Origin: Ewingella sp. CoE-038-23
GTDB taxonomy: Bacteria; Pseudomonadota; Gammaproteobacteria; Enterobacterales; Enterobacteriaceae
DNA: 64,000 nucleotides
Reading direction: 5' to 3'
Assembly (NCBI RefSeq): GCF_040419245.1
Contig: NZ_JAZHOH010000001.1
Span: 2,046,001 to 2,110,000 of the forward strand
The notes beneath the pieces are model-generated. The model was not told the origin of the DNA. It saw nothing but the letters and a program-made list of their open reading frames with translations, and ran no database searches. The number at the start of each line of letters is the position of its first letter. The stretch's first letter is position 1. Shown piece after piece: positions 8,729-17,820 of this stretch. The position numbers and the translations under genes are program-made.

Positions 8729-9424
8729 ATGAGCAATCAACCTACTACCGCAAAACAGCTGGAAGTCCAGCGTATTGTCGACGTCCTTTCCAAAGCCATT
8801 GCTCAACACCGATTGCGCCCCGGCGCTCGCCTGATAGAAGCCCAGATCGTCGAGGCACTGAATGCCAACCGTAACCACGTCCAGGTGGCGCTACAGCGTC
8901 TGGCGATGCAGCGTATAGTCACGATTGAACCCAATCGTGGCGCCATGGTGGCCCAACCGACCGCCAAAGAGGCGCGAGAAGTGTTCACCGCCCGCCGCGC
9001 CATTGAACGCGCCATTGTCGAAACCATTACCCCTGACTTGATGCGCCGCCATCGCCACCGCATCGCCAGCCACTTAAAGGGCGAGCGCGAAGCGACTAAC
9101 TCTAGCGATCGCCGCGCCATCGTGCGCGAACTCAGCGAATTCCACCTGATGCTGGGCGAGATTTGTGGCAATGAAGTGCTGAGCGAAATCCTCAATAATC
9201 TGATGGTGCGCAGCTCGCTGATTGTCGCGCTCTACCAGCGTAACGACGTGCCTTCCTGCCAGTCAGACGAGCATCAGGCGATTATCACCGCGCTGGAAGC
9301 GGGGGATAATGAACAGGCCGCCGCCGTGATGATTGAGCATCTGGATGAGCTGGAGCAGCAGCTGGCGCTGGAAGAGAGTTCGTCGAGTGAGGTGAATTTG
9401 CGCCAGGCTCTGGCCGATCTTTGA
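8729..9424 (+). CDS. GntR-family transcriptional regulator with FCD domain
   Basis: The 231-residue protein has an N-terminal winged helix (about residues 8-75, with LRPGARLIEAQIVEALN and the wing TIEPNRGAMVAQPT) and a C-terminal all-helical FCD ligand-binding domain. In that domain the metal-binding pattern is visible: Asp/Glu in the first helices, then FHLMLGEICGN, SDEHQAII and MIEHLDELE. FadR/VanR-type regulators respond to organic acids or sugar acids. The target is unknown; the nearest candidate is the divergent membrane protein gene. The product is a normal length and appears intact. Confidence 0.88.
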   Translation: MSNQPTTAKQLEVQRIVDVLSKAIAQHRLRPGARLIEAQIVEALNANRNHVQVALQRLAMQRIVTIEPNRGAMVAQPTAKEAREVFTARRAIERAIVETITPDLMRRHRHRIASHLKGEREATNSSDRRAIVRELSEFHLMLGEICGNEVLSEILNNLMVRSSLIVALYQRNDVPSCQSDEHQAIITALEAGDNEQAAAVMIEHLDELEQQLALEESSSSEVNLRQALADL

Positions 9425-9445
9425 ACTAAGGATAAAGCCAGAATT

Positions 9446-9479
9446 AACTTTAGCTATCCTTATCATGGATAGCTAAGTT
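9446..9479. other. Stem-loop in a convergent gap
   Basis: AACTTTAGCTATCC pairs with GGATAGCTAAGTT (one bulged base) around TTATCAT, between the ends of the GntR gene and the LysR gene. No T-run follows on either strand, so a classic terminator is not certain. Confidence 0.45.
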
Positions 9480-9517
9480 GATAAAATAAAAAAGAAATAT
9501 AATAAATTCCGAATGAG

Positions 9518-10411
9518 TTAAGGCGTATCGAGCAAAGCCAGAAAATTCGCTAGCGTCGCAGCAACCGGCAGAGTGTCGGCCTGTAGCATAAACAGCGGGA
9601 CTTCGGCCTGCGGCGTAGGTTCACTGAGTGGCAAGAACCGCACTTTATCATTCAAGGTAATCCCCCTTACCGATTCAGGTACCAGCGCCAACCCAAATCC
9701 GCAGGAAACCAGCGCAATCAGGGTGCTGATTTGTGCGGCATGCTGCACAATGCGCGGGTAAAAACCGGCGCTTTGACACAACTGAATCAGCTGCTGGTAG
9801 TAGCCTTCGCCGAGCTGCGGCGGGGTGAAGACAAAGGCTTCCTCGGCCAGCGCGGCGAGATCAATCTCCCGCTGCGTCGCCAATGGATGCTCGGCAGGCA
9901 GGGCGACGACAATCTTTTCGCTCAGAAAGGGCGTCAGCAGGCCGTGGCGCAACTGCACGGCGGGCTGGCGGATAAAGGCTAAGTCACTCTCGCCCTGTTG
10001 CACTGCCTGAATTTGCATCGCCGACGGCATCTCTTTAATCACCAGCTCAACCTGCGGATAGTCTTGCCTGAACTGCCGCAGGGCGTTGAGCAACTGGGGG
10101 TAGGCCGCGAGAGACACCGAGCTAATGGTCAGCTTTCCCGCCAGCCCCTGAGCCACATTGCGCACGTGGTTCACCTGCGCGTCGAGGGATTGCAGCAGGC
10201 CGCGCGCGCTGTGCAAAAAGGCCGTTCCCGCCGGGGTCAGCGCCACACCGCCGCGATCGCGAATCAACAGCCTGACGCCCAGCTTCTCCTCCAACTGCCG
10301 CACGGCCACGCTCAACGGCGGCTGCGACATATGCAGCAACTCAGCGGCGCGGTGGAAGTTAAGAGTTTCCGCCACCGTGACGAACTGCTTCAACACTCGG
10401 GTTTCAATCAT
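9518..10411 (-). CDS. LysR-family transcriptional regulator
   Basis: The 297-residue protein has an N-terminal LysR helix-turn-helix (MIETRVLKQFVTVAETLNFH, recognition helix MSQPPLSVAVRQLEEKLG) and a two-lobe effector-binding domain. An upstream in-frame ATG at 10468 is rejected: the extension is Cys-rich and unlike the family, while ATG 10411 follows a GAGAG ribosome site. It is divergent from the SDR/SMP-30 gene pair, 160 bp apart, which it probably controls. A 6-9-6 palindrome at 10469-10489 in the gap is a likely binding site. The inducer may be a sugar or sugar lactone; that is inference. Confidence 0.9.
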   Translation of the reverse strand: MIETRVLKQFVTVAETLNFHRAAELLHMSQPPLSVAVRQLEEKLGVRLLIRDRGGVALTPAGTAFLHSARGLLQSLDAQVNHVRNVAQGLAGKLTISSVSLAAYPQLLNALRQFRQDYPQVELVIKEMPSAMQIQAVQQGESDLAFIRQPAVQLRHGLLTPFLSEKIVVALPAEHPLATQREIDLAALAEEAFVFTPPQLGEGYYQQLIQLCQSAGFYPRIVQHAAQISTLIALVSCGFGLALVPESVRGITLNDKVRFLPLSEPTPQAEVPLFMLQADTLPVAATLANFLALLDTP

Positions 10412-10468
10412 TTTTACTCTCGGACAGCACATTGCGCAGATACATGATGAGTAAGTGTAACCCATCAC

Positions 10469-10489
10469 TTGATATTAATTTTGTATCAA
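10469..10489. promoter_or_regulatory. Candidate LysR-type operator
   Basis: TTGATA and TATCAA are perfect arms separated by 9 bases, giving the T-N11-A form typical of LysR-type sites. It lies between the divergent LysR and SDR starts, 82 bp upstream of the SDR gene. Confidence 0.5.
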
Positions 10490-10570
10490 TGTCGCGGGCC
10501 ATCGGTATTCAACTTTTGTTCACCAACTCGCTAGGCTTGGGTTTCAACACTTAACTCAGGGAGTATCAGG

Positions 10571-11416
10571 ATGGATTTCACCAACAGAGTGGCCGTGATC
10601 ACCGGCGGGGCGCGCGGATTAGGGCTGGCTTACGCCACGGCACTGGCAGAACGCGGGGCGCGGGTGGTGTTAGGGGACGCGGGGGCCGACAATTCGGGCC
10701 AGGGCAGCGACGAAAGCGTGGTGCAACAGGCGGCGCAGGCTCTTCAGCGGCGGGGCTATCAGGCGCGGGCGCATCAGGGGGACTATGCGCAGGAGGCGGC
10801 TTGTAAATCGCTGATTGAGAGGGCAGTCAGTGAGTTTGGCGGCATCGATATCCTTATCCATAACGCCGGATGGGTGGACTATCAGCCCATTGAGCAGACG
10901 GACGGCGCATTCCTACAGCGCGCACTGGGCATCAATGTTTATGCGCCGCTGTGGTTGTGCAAATACGGCTGGCCACACCTGAAAAAATCCGCCTGTCCTC
11001 GCGTGGTGCTCACCACCTCGGACCGGGCGATGTTCGCCGGCTATGCGCAGGTCGGGCTGGCGGGCTACGCGGCAGGCAAAATGGCACAGATTGGCATCAT
11101 GAACGCGCTGGCGTTGGAGGGCAAACCGCAGGGCATTCTCATCAACGCGGTGTCTCCGGTAGCAAAAACGCGCATGTGGGGCGTGCAGGGCGCGCCGACA
11201 GATCTCACCCCCGAGTCCGTGGTGCCGGGCGTGCTCTATCTGGCGTCGGCTGAGTGTCGCGACAGCGGATATATCCTGCGCGCCAGCAACGGCCAGTTCA
11301 CCGCCACGCGTTTTCTCGAGAATAAAGGGGTGGATTACCCGCGGGATTTGGCACGCATCGCCGTGGATAACGCCGAAGACTTTGCCGAACGTTGGCCGCA
11401 GATAAGGGAGCAGTAA
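10571..11416 (+). CDS. Short-chain dehydrogenase/reductase (SDR)
   Basis: The 281-residue NAD(P)-dependent oxidoreductase has the cofactor motif TGGARGLGLAYA (TGxxxGxG), the structural ILIHNAG motif and a catalytic Ser in TTSDRAMF followed by YAAGK (Tyr-x3-Lys). ATG 10571 has a GGGAG ribosome site (CAGGGAGTATCAGG). The SMP-30 lactonase gene follows after 1 bp. A dehydrogenase making a sugar lactone and a lactonase opening it is a common two-step route (inference). It may serve the adjacent sugar importer. The exact substrate is unknown. Confidence 0.88.
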   Translation: MDFTNRVAVITGGARGLGLAYATALAERGARVVLGDAGADNSGQGSDESVVQQAAQALQRRGYQARAHQGDYAQEAACKSLIERAVSEFGGIDILIHNAGWVDYQPIEQTDGAFLQRALGINVYAPLWLCKYGWPHLKKSACPRVVLTTSDRAMFAGYAQVGLAGYAAGKMAQIGIMNALALEGKPQGILINAVSPVAKTRMWGVQGAPTDLTPESVVPGVLYLASAECRDSGYILRASNGQFTATRFLENKGVDYPRDLARIAVDNAEDFAERWPQIREQ

Positions 11417-11417
11417 A

Positions 11418-12323
11418 ATGGACGTTACCCAGTCAGCTCGCCATTTTGCCGGGGTTCAGGCCACTCTGGGGGAAAGCCCGGTATGGGATGCCGCACGGCA
11501 AACGCTGTTTTATATCGACATTACCGCCGGTTCGATTTTCGCCATTCAGCCGGGCGATGCGCCGCAAGAGTTTTATCGCTCAGCCCGGCGAGTGGGGGCA
11601 CTGGCGCTGACAAGGGCCGCAAACCTGATTTTCACCGAAGATGCCCAAGTCGCCATGCTCGAACTTCCCGCCAGACGGGTGGTGGTACGCAGCGCCGAGG
11701 CCAGCGTCAACCCGTCTTATCGCTATAATGACGGGGCCTGTAGCCCAGAAGGGCAATTCATTACCGGACTGATGGATGAACAGCACTCCGCCCGTTCTGG
11801 CAGTTTGCACAGCTACGGGGCTGAAGGGGAAAAGTGCGATTTGCTTACTGGAATGGGACTTCCCAACGGCATTGCCTGGTCGGCCGATGGCGGCACAATC
11901 TACTTTGTCGATTCCGTCGCGCAGGCGATTTATCAGGCCCCGTGGCCGCTATCCAAAGGCCAGCCGCTACAACCGCGAGTATTTGCCCACACGCCCGCTG
12001 AACTTGGCAGACCCGATGGTATCGCCCTCGACGTAGACGGCAATCTGTGGGTTTGCCAGTTCAACGGCGGCTGCCTGCTTTATTACAGCGCCAGCGGCCA
12101 ACTGCTGCGCAAAGTCGAGCTGCCGGTTCCACGCCCGACCAGCTGCTGTTTCGGCGGCGAAGATTTAATGACGCTGTATATCACCAGCGCCCGATTTGGC
12201 ATGAGCCAAGAGGAGCTGCGGCGTTACCCGCTGGCTGGCGATATTTTTCAGCTCAAAGTGGACAGCCCCGGGCTTACGCCACATTGCTTCGACGACGGCC
12301 TTTGGCTCAAGGCCGCACCTTAA
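11418..12323 (+). CDS. SMP-30/gluconolactonase-family protein
   Basis: The 301-residue protein has the six-bladed propeller pattern of the SMP-30/gluconolaconase/LRE family. The usual divalent metal ligands can be placed: Glu in LGESPVWD (about residue 15-21), Asn in RYNDGACSPEG, and Asp in YFVDSVAQAIY and GRPDGIALDVDGN. Family members hydrolyse aldonolactones. It begins 1 bp after the SDR stop, so the two are translationally linked. The regulator is probably the divergent LysR protein. Downstream is a bidirectional hairpin, then the convergent sugar ABC operon. Confidence 0.88.
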   Translation: MDVTQSARHFAGVQATLGESPVWDAARQTLFYIDITAGSIFAIQPGDAPQEFYRSARRVGALALTRAANLIFTEDAQVAMLELPARRVVVRSAEASVNPSYRYNDGACSPEGQFITGLMDEQHSARSGSLHSYGAEGEKCDLLTGMGLPNGIAWSADGGTIYFVDSVAQAIYQAPWPLSKGQPLQPRVFAHTPAELGRPDGIALDVDGNLWVCQFNGGCLLYYSASGQLLRKVELPVPRPTSCCFGGEDLMTLYITSARFGMSQEELRRYPLAGDIFQLKVDSPGLTPHCFDDGLWLKAAP

Positions 12324-12342
12324 TCCCTTACCTCATCCCAAC

Positions 12343-12363
12343 CTTCTCCTCTGAGAGGAGAAG
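12343..12363. terminator. Hairpin between convergent SMP-30 and sugar ATPase genes
   Basis: CTTCTCCTC and GAGGAGAAG are perfect 9-bp arms around TGA. The position between two convergent gene ends suggests a bidirectional terminator or REP-like element. The same arms occur at 7325-7347. No strong T-run follows. Confidence 0.5.
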
Positions 12364-12379
12364 CCGCTAGAACCTTAAA

Positions 12380-13468
12380 TCATTCACTTTCCAGCCGTAT
12401 CCCGGACTTGGCATCAAACAGATGAATGTTCCCGCTATTCGCTTCTAACCAAACTGGCTTACCGGCGGTGGCGGTTGCGCGGCCCGCGCACTGGACGTGC
12501 ATCGGGAAGCCGCTCCAGGTGACGTGCAGCAGGCTGCTTTCGCCGGTGACTTCTAACAGGCGCAGCTCGGCCGGGGTTTGCAGGCTGCTTTCGACAATTT
12601 TCACATCATGCGGCCGCAGACCTACCGTCACCGGCTGGCCTTCGGAATGACGAGCCTGGGCCCACCACTTCTCGGGAAGAGGGAACCACAGCTGGCCGCA
12701 GGCCACGCCCGGCGTGCCACTCATATTCATAAAAGAACCGGCCAGAAGATTCATCGGCGGAGAACCGATAAACCGCGCCACAAAGGTGTTGGCGGGCTGA
12801 TCGTAAATCGACAGCGGCGAGCCTTGCTGCACGATATAGCCATCTTTCATCACCACGATATTGTCAGCCAGCGTCATGGCTTCCACCTGATCGTGAGTCA
12901 CATACACTGTGGTGGTGCGGAATTGCTGATGCACGGATTTGATTTCGGCGCGCAGCTCCATTCGCAGCTGGGCGTCGAGGTTGGATAACGGCTCGTCGAA
13001 CAGAAATACCTTCGGATTGCGCACCAGCGCGCGGCCCATGGCGACGCGCTGGCGCTGGCCGCCGGAGAGATCTTTCGGCAGACGCTGCAACAGATGATCA
13101 ATCCCCAGCACCTTAGCAGCCTGCGCCACTTTGGCCTGCTGCTCTGCCTTCGGCACCTTTTTCACCTGCATGTGAAACGCCATATTCTCCGCGACGGTTA
13201 AATGCGGATAGAGCGCGTAAGACTGAAACACCATGGCGATATCGCGGTCGGCGGGATCGAAATTGTTGATCTTCACCTTATCCAGCAAAATATCGCCGTC
13301 GGACAGCGACTCAAGTCCTGCCAACAGGCGCAAAAGGGTGGATTTACCACAGCCGGACGGCCCGACCAGTACAGTGAAACTGCCATCTTTGATGGTCAGG
13401 TCCAGCGGCTTTAACACCTGCTGTTTGCCATAGTTTTTAGCAACTTTTACTAATTCAACCAATGCCAT
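12380..13468 (-). CDS. Sugar ABC transporter ATP-binding protein (CUT1, UgpC/MsmX-like)
   Basis: The 362-residue ATPase has Walker A (GPSGCGKST, about 36-44), Q-loop (VFQSYALYPHLTV), signature LSGGQRQR, Walker B (VFLFDEPLSNLDAQLR) and the H-loop (YVTHDQVEAMTLAD). A C-terminal OB/TOBE region follows (VGLRPHDVKIVE). This is the CUT1 carbohydrate-importer layout. It is the last gene of an operon running binding protein, two permeases, PfkB kinase, ATPase, and starts 3 bp after the kinase stop. It powers uptake of an unidentified sugar or polyol. Confidence 0.92.
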   Translation of the reverse strand: MALVELVKVAKNYGKQQVLKPLDLTIKDGSFTVLVGPSGCGKSTLLRLLAGLESLSDGDILLDKVKINNFDPADRDIAMVFQSYALYPHLTVAENMAFHMQVKKVPKAEQQAKVAQAAKVLGIDHLLQRLPKDLSGGQRQRVAMGRALVRNPKVFLFDEPLSNLDAQLRMELRAEIKSVHQQFRTTTVYVTHDQVEAMTLADNIVVMKDGYIVQQGSPLSIYDQPANTFVARFIGSPPMNLLAGSFMNMSGTPGVACGQLWFPLPEKWWAQARHSEGQPVTVGLRPHDVKIVESSLQTPAELRLLEVTGESSLLHVTWSGFPMHVQCAGRATATAGKPVWLEANSGNIHLFDAKSGIRLESE

Positions 13469-13471
13469 CGA

Positions 13472-14470
13472 TTATTTCTCCACCGAATTTTTTTCTGCCG
13501 AAAGTGAAAGCAAAACCTGCCAATCTGGATACTGACGCGGGTTACTGCTGATGGCGCTTCCCGCCACGCGCACGCCCCATTGCAGCGCCTGCTGCGGCTC
13601 TTGGCCATAAATCAGCGCCGACAAGAATCCGGCGTTAAAGCTGTCGCCCGCGCCGATGGTGTCAACCACCTGCACCGGATCCGCTGCCTGATGCAGCTGC
13701 CCATGGGCCGACCATAGCCGCGCGCCGTCAGGGCCACACTTGGCGACCACAAAGGCGTTTTCCGCCATCTGCGACAGCAGGTAGGCTGCGGCGTCATCCA
13801 AGGTATTGCGGGCAGACATGCCCAGCGTTTCTACCTCATTGAGCAGCAGCGCGTCGCAATAGCCCAGCCACGGGGTGATTTGCTGGCGCAGGGCGTCGCT
13901 CCAGTCCTGCGGCGGCCAGCCGCTATCCACTACCACCTGATAACCGCGCTGCTTGAGGGCCGACAGCAGTTGCGGATACTGCTCGAACAGCCGGGTGCAG
14001 AGGAAGGTGCCGCACAGCAACACCCAGTCGCCGGGTTGGGCCTGAGAAGGCAGTTGCAGCAGCACGTCGTCGAGATTCAGCCGGACGATGTGCCCCTGAT
14101 TGCTAAAGAAGGTGCGTTCGTGGTCGGGGTGGGTTACACCAAAAGTCAGCGAAGTTTCACAGTCCACGGTCGGCCAGTGCGGCGCGCTTTGCGGGAACAA
14201 GCTCGCCAGCCAGTCGGTGAACTGGTCATTGCCCTGATTAGCCACCAGACGGTGCGGGGTCCCCAGCGCCGCCAGCGCTAATGCACAGTTTCCCGCCGAG
14301 CCGCCGGGGCGAATCGAGCTGGTTTCCAGCATGGTTTCAGTGCCTTTTTGCGGCCACTGGTGCAGGGTGCTCATGATCAAATCAACGTTCAGATTGCCCA
14401 CCACGTACAGGGTGGACTGGGTTTCTGGCTTATTCATGTTGTCGAAGTTTCCCATCATGCTGACATTCAT
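13472..14470 (-). CDS. PfkB-family carbohydrate kinase
   Basis: The 332-residue kinase has the two PfkB signatures: the N-terminal GG-rich motif (RPGGSAGNCALALAALG, about residues 53-69) and the C-terminal anion-hole/catalytic motif DTIGAGDSFNAGF with Asp as base. ATP-dependent phosphorylation of a sugar is expected. ATG 14470 overlaps the permease stop as ATGA; a later Met12 start (14437) would shorten an otherwise atypical N-terminus. Being inside the ABC operon, it should phosphorylate the imported sugar, while the SDR/lactonase pair could feed a parallel oxidative route. Substrate unknown. Confidence 0.9.
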   Translation of the reverse strand: MNVSMMGNFDNMNKPETQSTLYVVGNLNVDLIMSTLHQWPQKGTETMLETSSIRPGGSAGNCALALAALGTPHRLVANQGNDQFTDWLASLFPQSAPHWPTVDCETSLTFGVTHPDHERTFFSNQGHIVRLNLDDVLLQLPSQAQPGDWVLLCGTFLCTRLFEQYPQLLSALKQRGYQVVVDSGWPPQDWSDALRQQITPWLGYCDALLLNEVETLGMSARNTLDDAAAYLLSQMAENAFVVAKCGPDGARLWSAHGQLHQAADPVQVVDTIGAGDSFNAGFLSALIYGQEPQQALQWGVRVAGSAISSNPRQYPDWQVLLSLSAEKNSVEK

Positions 14471-15306
14471 CCCTTGCTGCCGCCGCTGGTTAAGCCGCTA
14501 ACCAGCGTTTTTTGCAGCCACAGAGCAATAAACAGAGGCGGAATAGCCGCCAGAATACCGACGGCGGCGATCAGGCCATCGTCGGTAGCGCGCCCGGCGG
14601 TGAAACCGGCAATAGTCACGGGGAGCGTTTGGGCATCAATGTTGTTAGTAAACAGCAGCGCGTAGAAGAACTCATCCCACGCCAGCAGCCAGCCAAACAT
14701 CGCCGACGCGCCCAGCGCGGGCTTGGCCAGAGGCAACGTGATACGCAGCAGCACCTGCCAATAGCGCAAACCGTCGAGGCGCGAGGCCTGTTCGATATCC
14801 ACCGGCAGGGCGTCAAACTGGTTTTTCAGCATCCAAGTCAGGAAAGGCAAAATCATCGAGCAATAAACCAGCACCAGCCCCAAATGGGTGTTGAGCAGGG
14901 TGAGCTTTTGCAAAATGAAGTACAGCGGCAGCACGAAGGCCACCGGCGGCACCATGTAAATCGCCAGACTGCCGAACAGCCAGCCGTTGCGCCCCGGATA
15001 GCGCGAGAAGCTGTACGCCGCCGGGATCGCCAGCAGCAGCGAAATAATGGTCGCGCCGCAGGCAACCAGCAGGCTGTTGCCGAGCGCGTGCAGGAACAGC
15101 GCCCCCGGCTGCCCGGCTTGCAGGGTCAGCAGGCTGACGTAGCGGCTAAAATCCCAGTGGCGCGGCAGCCATTCCAGCGGAATGCGGGTGAGATCTTCCG
15201 CCGAACTGACGCTCATCAAGAACATCCACAGCAGCGGAGCCAGAATCGACACGGCCAGCAGCAGGGCGAAGGTGTAACGCAGAACCAGACGAATTTTCGA
15301 TTTCAT
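14467..15306 (-). CDS. Sugar ABC transporter permease (MalG-like)
   Basis: The 279-residue inner-membrane permease has six helices and the EAA loop that contacts the ATPase (IEQASRLDGLRYWQVLLRITLPLAKP, given here in part as EQASRLDGLRYWQ). Start: a longer in-frame ORF reaches 15372, but ATG 15306 overlaps the preceding permease stop as ATGA and gives a normal MalG N-terminus (MKSKIRLVLRYTFALLL). It pairs with the MalF-like permease to form the sugar channel. It overlaps the kinase gene by 4 bp, so the operon is tightly coupled. Confidence 0.9.
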   Translation of the reverse strand: MKSKIRLVLRYTFALLLAVSILAPLLWMFLMSVSSAEDLTRIPLEWLPRHWDFSRYVSLLTLQAGQPGALFLHALGNSLLVACGATIISLLLAIPAAYSFSRYPGRNGWLFGSLAIYMVPPVAFVLPLYFILQKLTLLNTHLGLVLVYCSMILPFLTWMLKNQFDALPVDIEQASRLDGLRYWQVLLRITLPLAKPALGASAMFGWLLAWDEFFYALLFTNNIDAQTLPVTIAGFTAGRATDDGLIAAVGILAAIPPLFIALWLQKTLVSGLTSGGSKG

Positions 15307-16205
15307 TCCACGCTCCCTGAACGGCGCTGGCGCAATAACATCAGCATGTAAATCAAGATTAAAATCCCGCAAATCAGGGTCATCAGAATGGCGTAAGCCG
15401 CGCCGCTGCCGGCTCTCAGGTAGCTAAACGACTCTTGATAGACGAAGAAACTCACCGTTTTGGTGCTATCGAGCGGGCCGCCACGGGTCATCACGTAGAT
15501 GATATCGAACACTTTAAAGGCGTCGATGGTGCGCAGAACCAGCGCCACCGCCAGCGGAGCCGCAATCGCCGGGAAGGTGATTTTGCAAAAGCGTCGCCAT
15601 GGCGAAGCACCGTCCAACCGCGCCGCTTCGAACAGGTCTTCGGGAATGGTTTGCAGCGCCGCCAGCGTCAGCAAGGTGATCAGCGGGTAGTTCTTCCAAA
15701 TATCGGCGAACATCACCGCGTTCAGGGCTGAACTGGTATCGCCCAGCCAGCTACGGTAGCTATCCAGCACGCCGAGTTGGGTCAGCAGGGCGTTGATGCT
15801 GCCGTAATCCGGGTTGAAGTTGAGTCGCCACATGGTGGCGTTAACGATGGTCGGCAGCGCCCAAGGCAGGATAACCAGCACCCGCAGGGCGCTGCGCCCC
15901 CAGAACTGTTGATTGAGCAGCAGGGCAACCAGCACGCCAATAATGCCTTCGAACAGCACCGACACCAGCGTGAAATAGAGGGTGCGCCACAGCGCGGCGC
16001 GGAAATCCGGGTCGGTCAGGGCATAAATAAAGTTGTCGCTGCCCACCCAGTTAGGCGCGGTGCCGTCGCCAATCAGCCCGGCATCGGTAAAACTCAGCCA
16101 AAGCGTGCGGGCCAGCGGCCATGCGGTGAGCAGAAACATCATCAGCAGCATCGGCGCCAGCAGCAGCCAAGCCTGACGTCGCTCTCGTTGCGGTAAAGTA
16201 AGCAT
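15303..16205 (-). CDS. Sugar ABC transporter permease (MalF-like)
   Basis: The 300-residue permease has six membrane helices and the conserved EAA-type loop (FEAARLDGASPWRRFCKITFP). It starts MLTLPQRERRQAWLLLAPM, typical of CUT1 first permeases. It lies 74 bp after the binding-protein gene, with a GC-rich hairpin in the gap, and overlaps the second permease by 4 bp. It forms half of the channel for the sugar delivered by the binding protein. Intact and of family-typical length. Confidence 0.9.
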   Translation of the reverse strand: MLTLPQRERRQAWLLLAPMLLMMFLLTAWPLARTLWLSFTDAGLIGDGTAPNWVGSDNFIYALTDPDFRAALWRTLYFTLVSVLFEGIIGVLVALLLNQQFWGRSALRVLVILPWALPTIVNATMWRLNFNPDYGSINALLTQLGVLDSYRSWLGDTSSALNAVMFADIWKNYPLITLLTLAALQTIPEDLFEAARLDGASPWRRFCKITFPAIAAPLAVALVLRTIDAFKVFDIIYVMTRGGPLDSTKTVSFFVYQESFSYLRAGSGAAYAILMTLICGILILIYMLMLLRQRRSGSVE

Positions 16206-16230
16206 GTTCTAAGTTCCGTGGTGTTGATTT

Positions 16231-16254
16231 GCCCCGCATATCGCTATGTGGGGC
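16231..16254 (-). other. Intercistronic hairpin between sugar-binding protein and permease genes
   Basis: GCCCCACATA pairs with TATGCGGGGC (one mismatch) around GCGA on the coding strand. Hairpins at this place in ABC operons often protect the upstream mRNA or reduce read-through, so more binding protein than permease is made. That role is inferred here. Confidence 0.5.
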
Positions 16255-16279
16255 ATTGGTTTCGCTAATAAAGTGGAAC

Positions 16280-17524
16280 TTAACGCAGACGGTCTGCGGC
16301 TTCGGTCGCCGTGGTCATGCCATCTTTGGCGCTCACTTTGCCTTGCAGCACGCCTTGCAGGTTCTGCTGCAAGATGTTGGACAGGCGAGAGTAATCAGGG
16401 GTGACCGGGCGAGAAAGCATCACGTTGAGTGAGGTCTTCGCGGCGGCGATCAGCGCTTCCTGATCTTTCTGCACGGCCGGGTCATCATAAGACGATTTCC
16501 AGATTGGCAGGCTCAGCTTGGCGTATTTGTCCTGTACCGGCTGGGAGGTCATATAGGTGATGTACTGCCATGCCTGATCCGGATGCGTACTGGCCTTGGC
16601 GATGCCTAAACCCATGGATCCGTTGACGCCAGACGCCTGACCCGCCACCGTACCCGGCGCCGGAATAACCCCAACCTGGCCCGCCACTTTGCTCTGTTTC
16701 GGGTCATTCGCCATGTTGTACATATAGGTCCAGTTCAGCGCGAAGGCCGCGTCACCGTTGGAGAAGGACTTACGCACGTCTTCTTCCAGATACTCGCGGG
16801 AGTTCGGGTTTGTCAGACCTTTATCCAGCGTCTCTTTCATGAAGTCGACGGCTTTCAGCGCGCCCGAATTGTTGAAATTCAGCTTGCCGTCTTTATAGAA
16901 GTCACCTTTAAACGCCGAGACCAGCGTGGTGTAGTCACACAGCAAGGCTTCTGACTGCGACCAGCTCCACACCAGTGGGAACTTGACGATGCCTTTCTCT
17001 TTCAGAATTTCAGACTGCTTCTCCACTTCGGCCCAGGTGGTTGGCGGGGTAGTGATCCCGGCCTTCGCCAGCATGGCTTTGTTGTAATAGAGATATTTAG
17101 TGTCGAGGATCCACGGCATGCCCCAGCGTTTTTCTTTGTAGGTCACGGTGGAGATAGCGCCGTCGAAGATTTTGCTGCTTTCGTCAGCGCTGATGCGTGA
17201 GGTCACATCTTGCAGCAGGCCGTATTTGTTGAATTCGGCAGGCCAGATGGCGTCGAACAGCACCACGTCATAGCCATTGGCCCCGGCACCGCGCGCGGCG
17301 ACGATTTTGTCATGCAGGGCTTCATAAGGAACGAATTCGAGATTGACCTTGATATCAGGATGCTGCTTGGTGAAGTCGGCGGTCATGGCGCGAATGTCAG
17401 CTTCGCTATAGGCCGCCTGAGTCATAAACAGGGCGCTGAGCTGGGTTTCAGCCAGCGCATTTGCGGAATAACTGAACGCTAAAGCGGATAGGGCGCAAAG
17501 GGTGGCGGCAGGGGTTAATCGCAT
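16280..17524 (-). CDS. Extracellular sugar-binding protein (family 1 solute-binding)
   Basis: The 414-residue protein has a classical signal peptide (MRLTPAATLCALSALAFSYS, cleavage near SANALA-ET) and the periplasmic binding-protein family 1 pattern (FTKQHPDIKVNLEF, YDVVLFDAIWPAEF, GVNGSMGLGIAKASTHPDQAW). It captures the sugar for the CUT1 importer. First gene of the operon; promoter region holds an operator-like palindrome (17568-17580) shared with the divergent ROK regulator. The length and N-terminus are typical. Ligand not inferable. Confidence 0.92.
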   Translation of the reverse strand: MRLTPAATLCALSALAFSYSANALAETQLSALFMTQAAYSEADIRAMTADFTKQHPDIKVNLEFVPYEALHDKIVAARGAGANGYDVVLFDAIWPAEFNKYGLLQDVTSRISADESSKIFDGAISTVTYKEKRWGMPWILDTKYLYYNKAMLAKAGITTPPTTWAEVEKQSEILKEKGIVKFPLVWSWSQSEALLCDYTTLVSAFKGDFYKDGKLNFNNSGALKAVDFMKETLDKGLTNPNSREYLEEDVRKSFSNGDAAFALNWTYMYNMANDPKQSKVAGQVGVIPAPGTVAGQASGVNGSMGLGIAKASTHPDQAWQYITYMTSQPVQDKYAKLSLPIWKSSYDDPAVQKDQEALIAAAKTSLNVMLSRPVTPDYSRLSNILQQNLQGVLQGKVSAKDGMTTATEAADRLR

Positions 17525-17567
17525 ATCTTCATCTCCAATAACTCGGTAATGGGTGGGTGGATAATTA

Positions 17568-17580
17568 AATCAATTTGATT
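17568..17580. promoter_or_regulatory. Operator-like palindrome, copy 1 (sugar operon side)
   Basis: AATCAA-T-TTGATT, a perfect inverted repeat, 43 bp upstream of the binding-protein start. Seventeen bases (AAATCAATTTGATTGCT) are identical to copy 2, exactly 240 bp away. Probable site for the ROK regulator encoded next door. Confidence 0.65.
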
Positions 17581-17807
17581 GCTTTAATGGGCGAAAAAAA
17601 AGTTCCGCCCCTTGCCCCTTTTGGGGCAGCATCCATGCCGAATTTCCATCGCTGCTACACGTGGTTTTAAAGATGACCGTGAAGATAATGCCGTATTTGA
17701 ATTATCATCACGCAAAATTATAATAAAAACTTAACATGCTCATAACACCGAAAGCTGTGATAGCGGCGTCATTCTCAACACTTAGATCGGCGCAGGGTGA
17801 TTAATAA

Positions 17808-17820
17808 AATCAATTTGATT
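17808..17820. promoter_or_regulatory. Operator-like palindrome, copy 2 (ROK gene side)
   Basis: Same 13-bp palindrome as copy 1, 56 bp upstream of the ROK gene start, consistent with autoregulation. The two copies, one near each divergent promoter, would allow looping repression. The rest of the 352-bp gap (17525-17876) is AT-rich and shows nothing else recognisable. Confidence 0.65.
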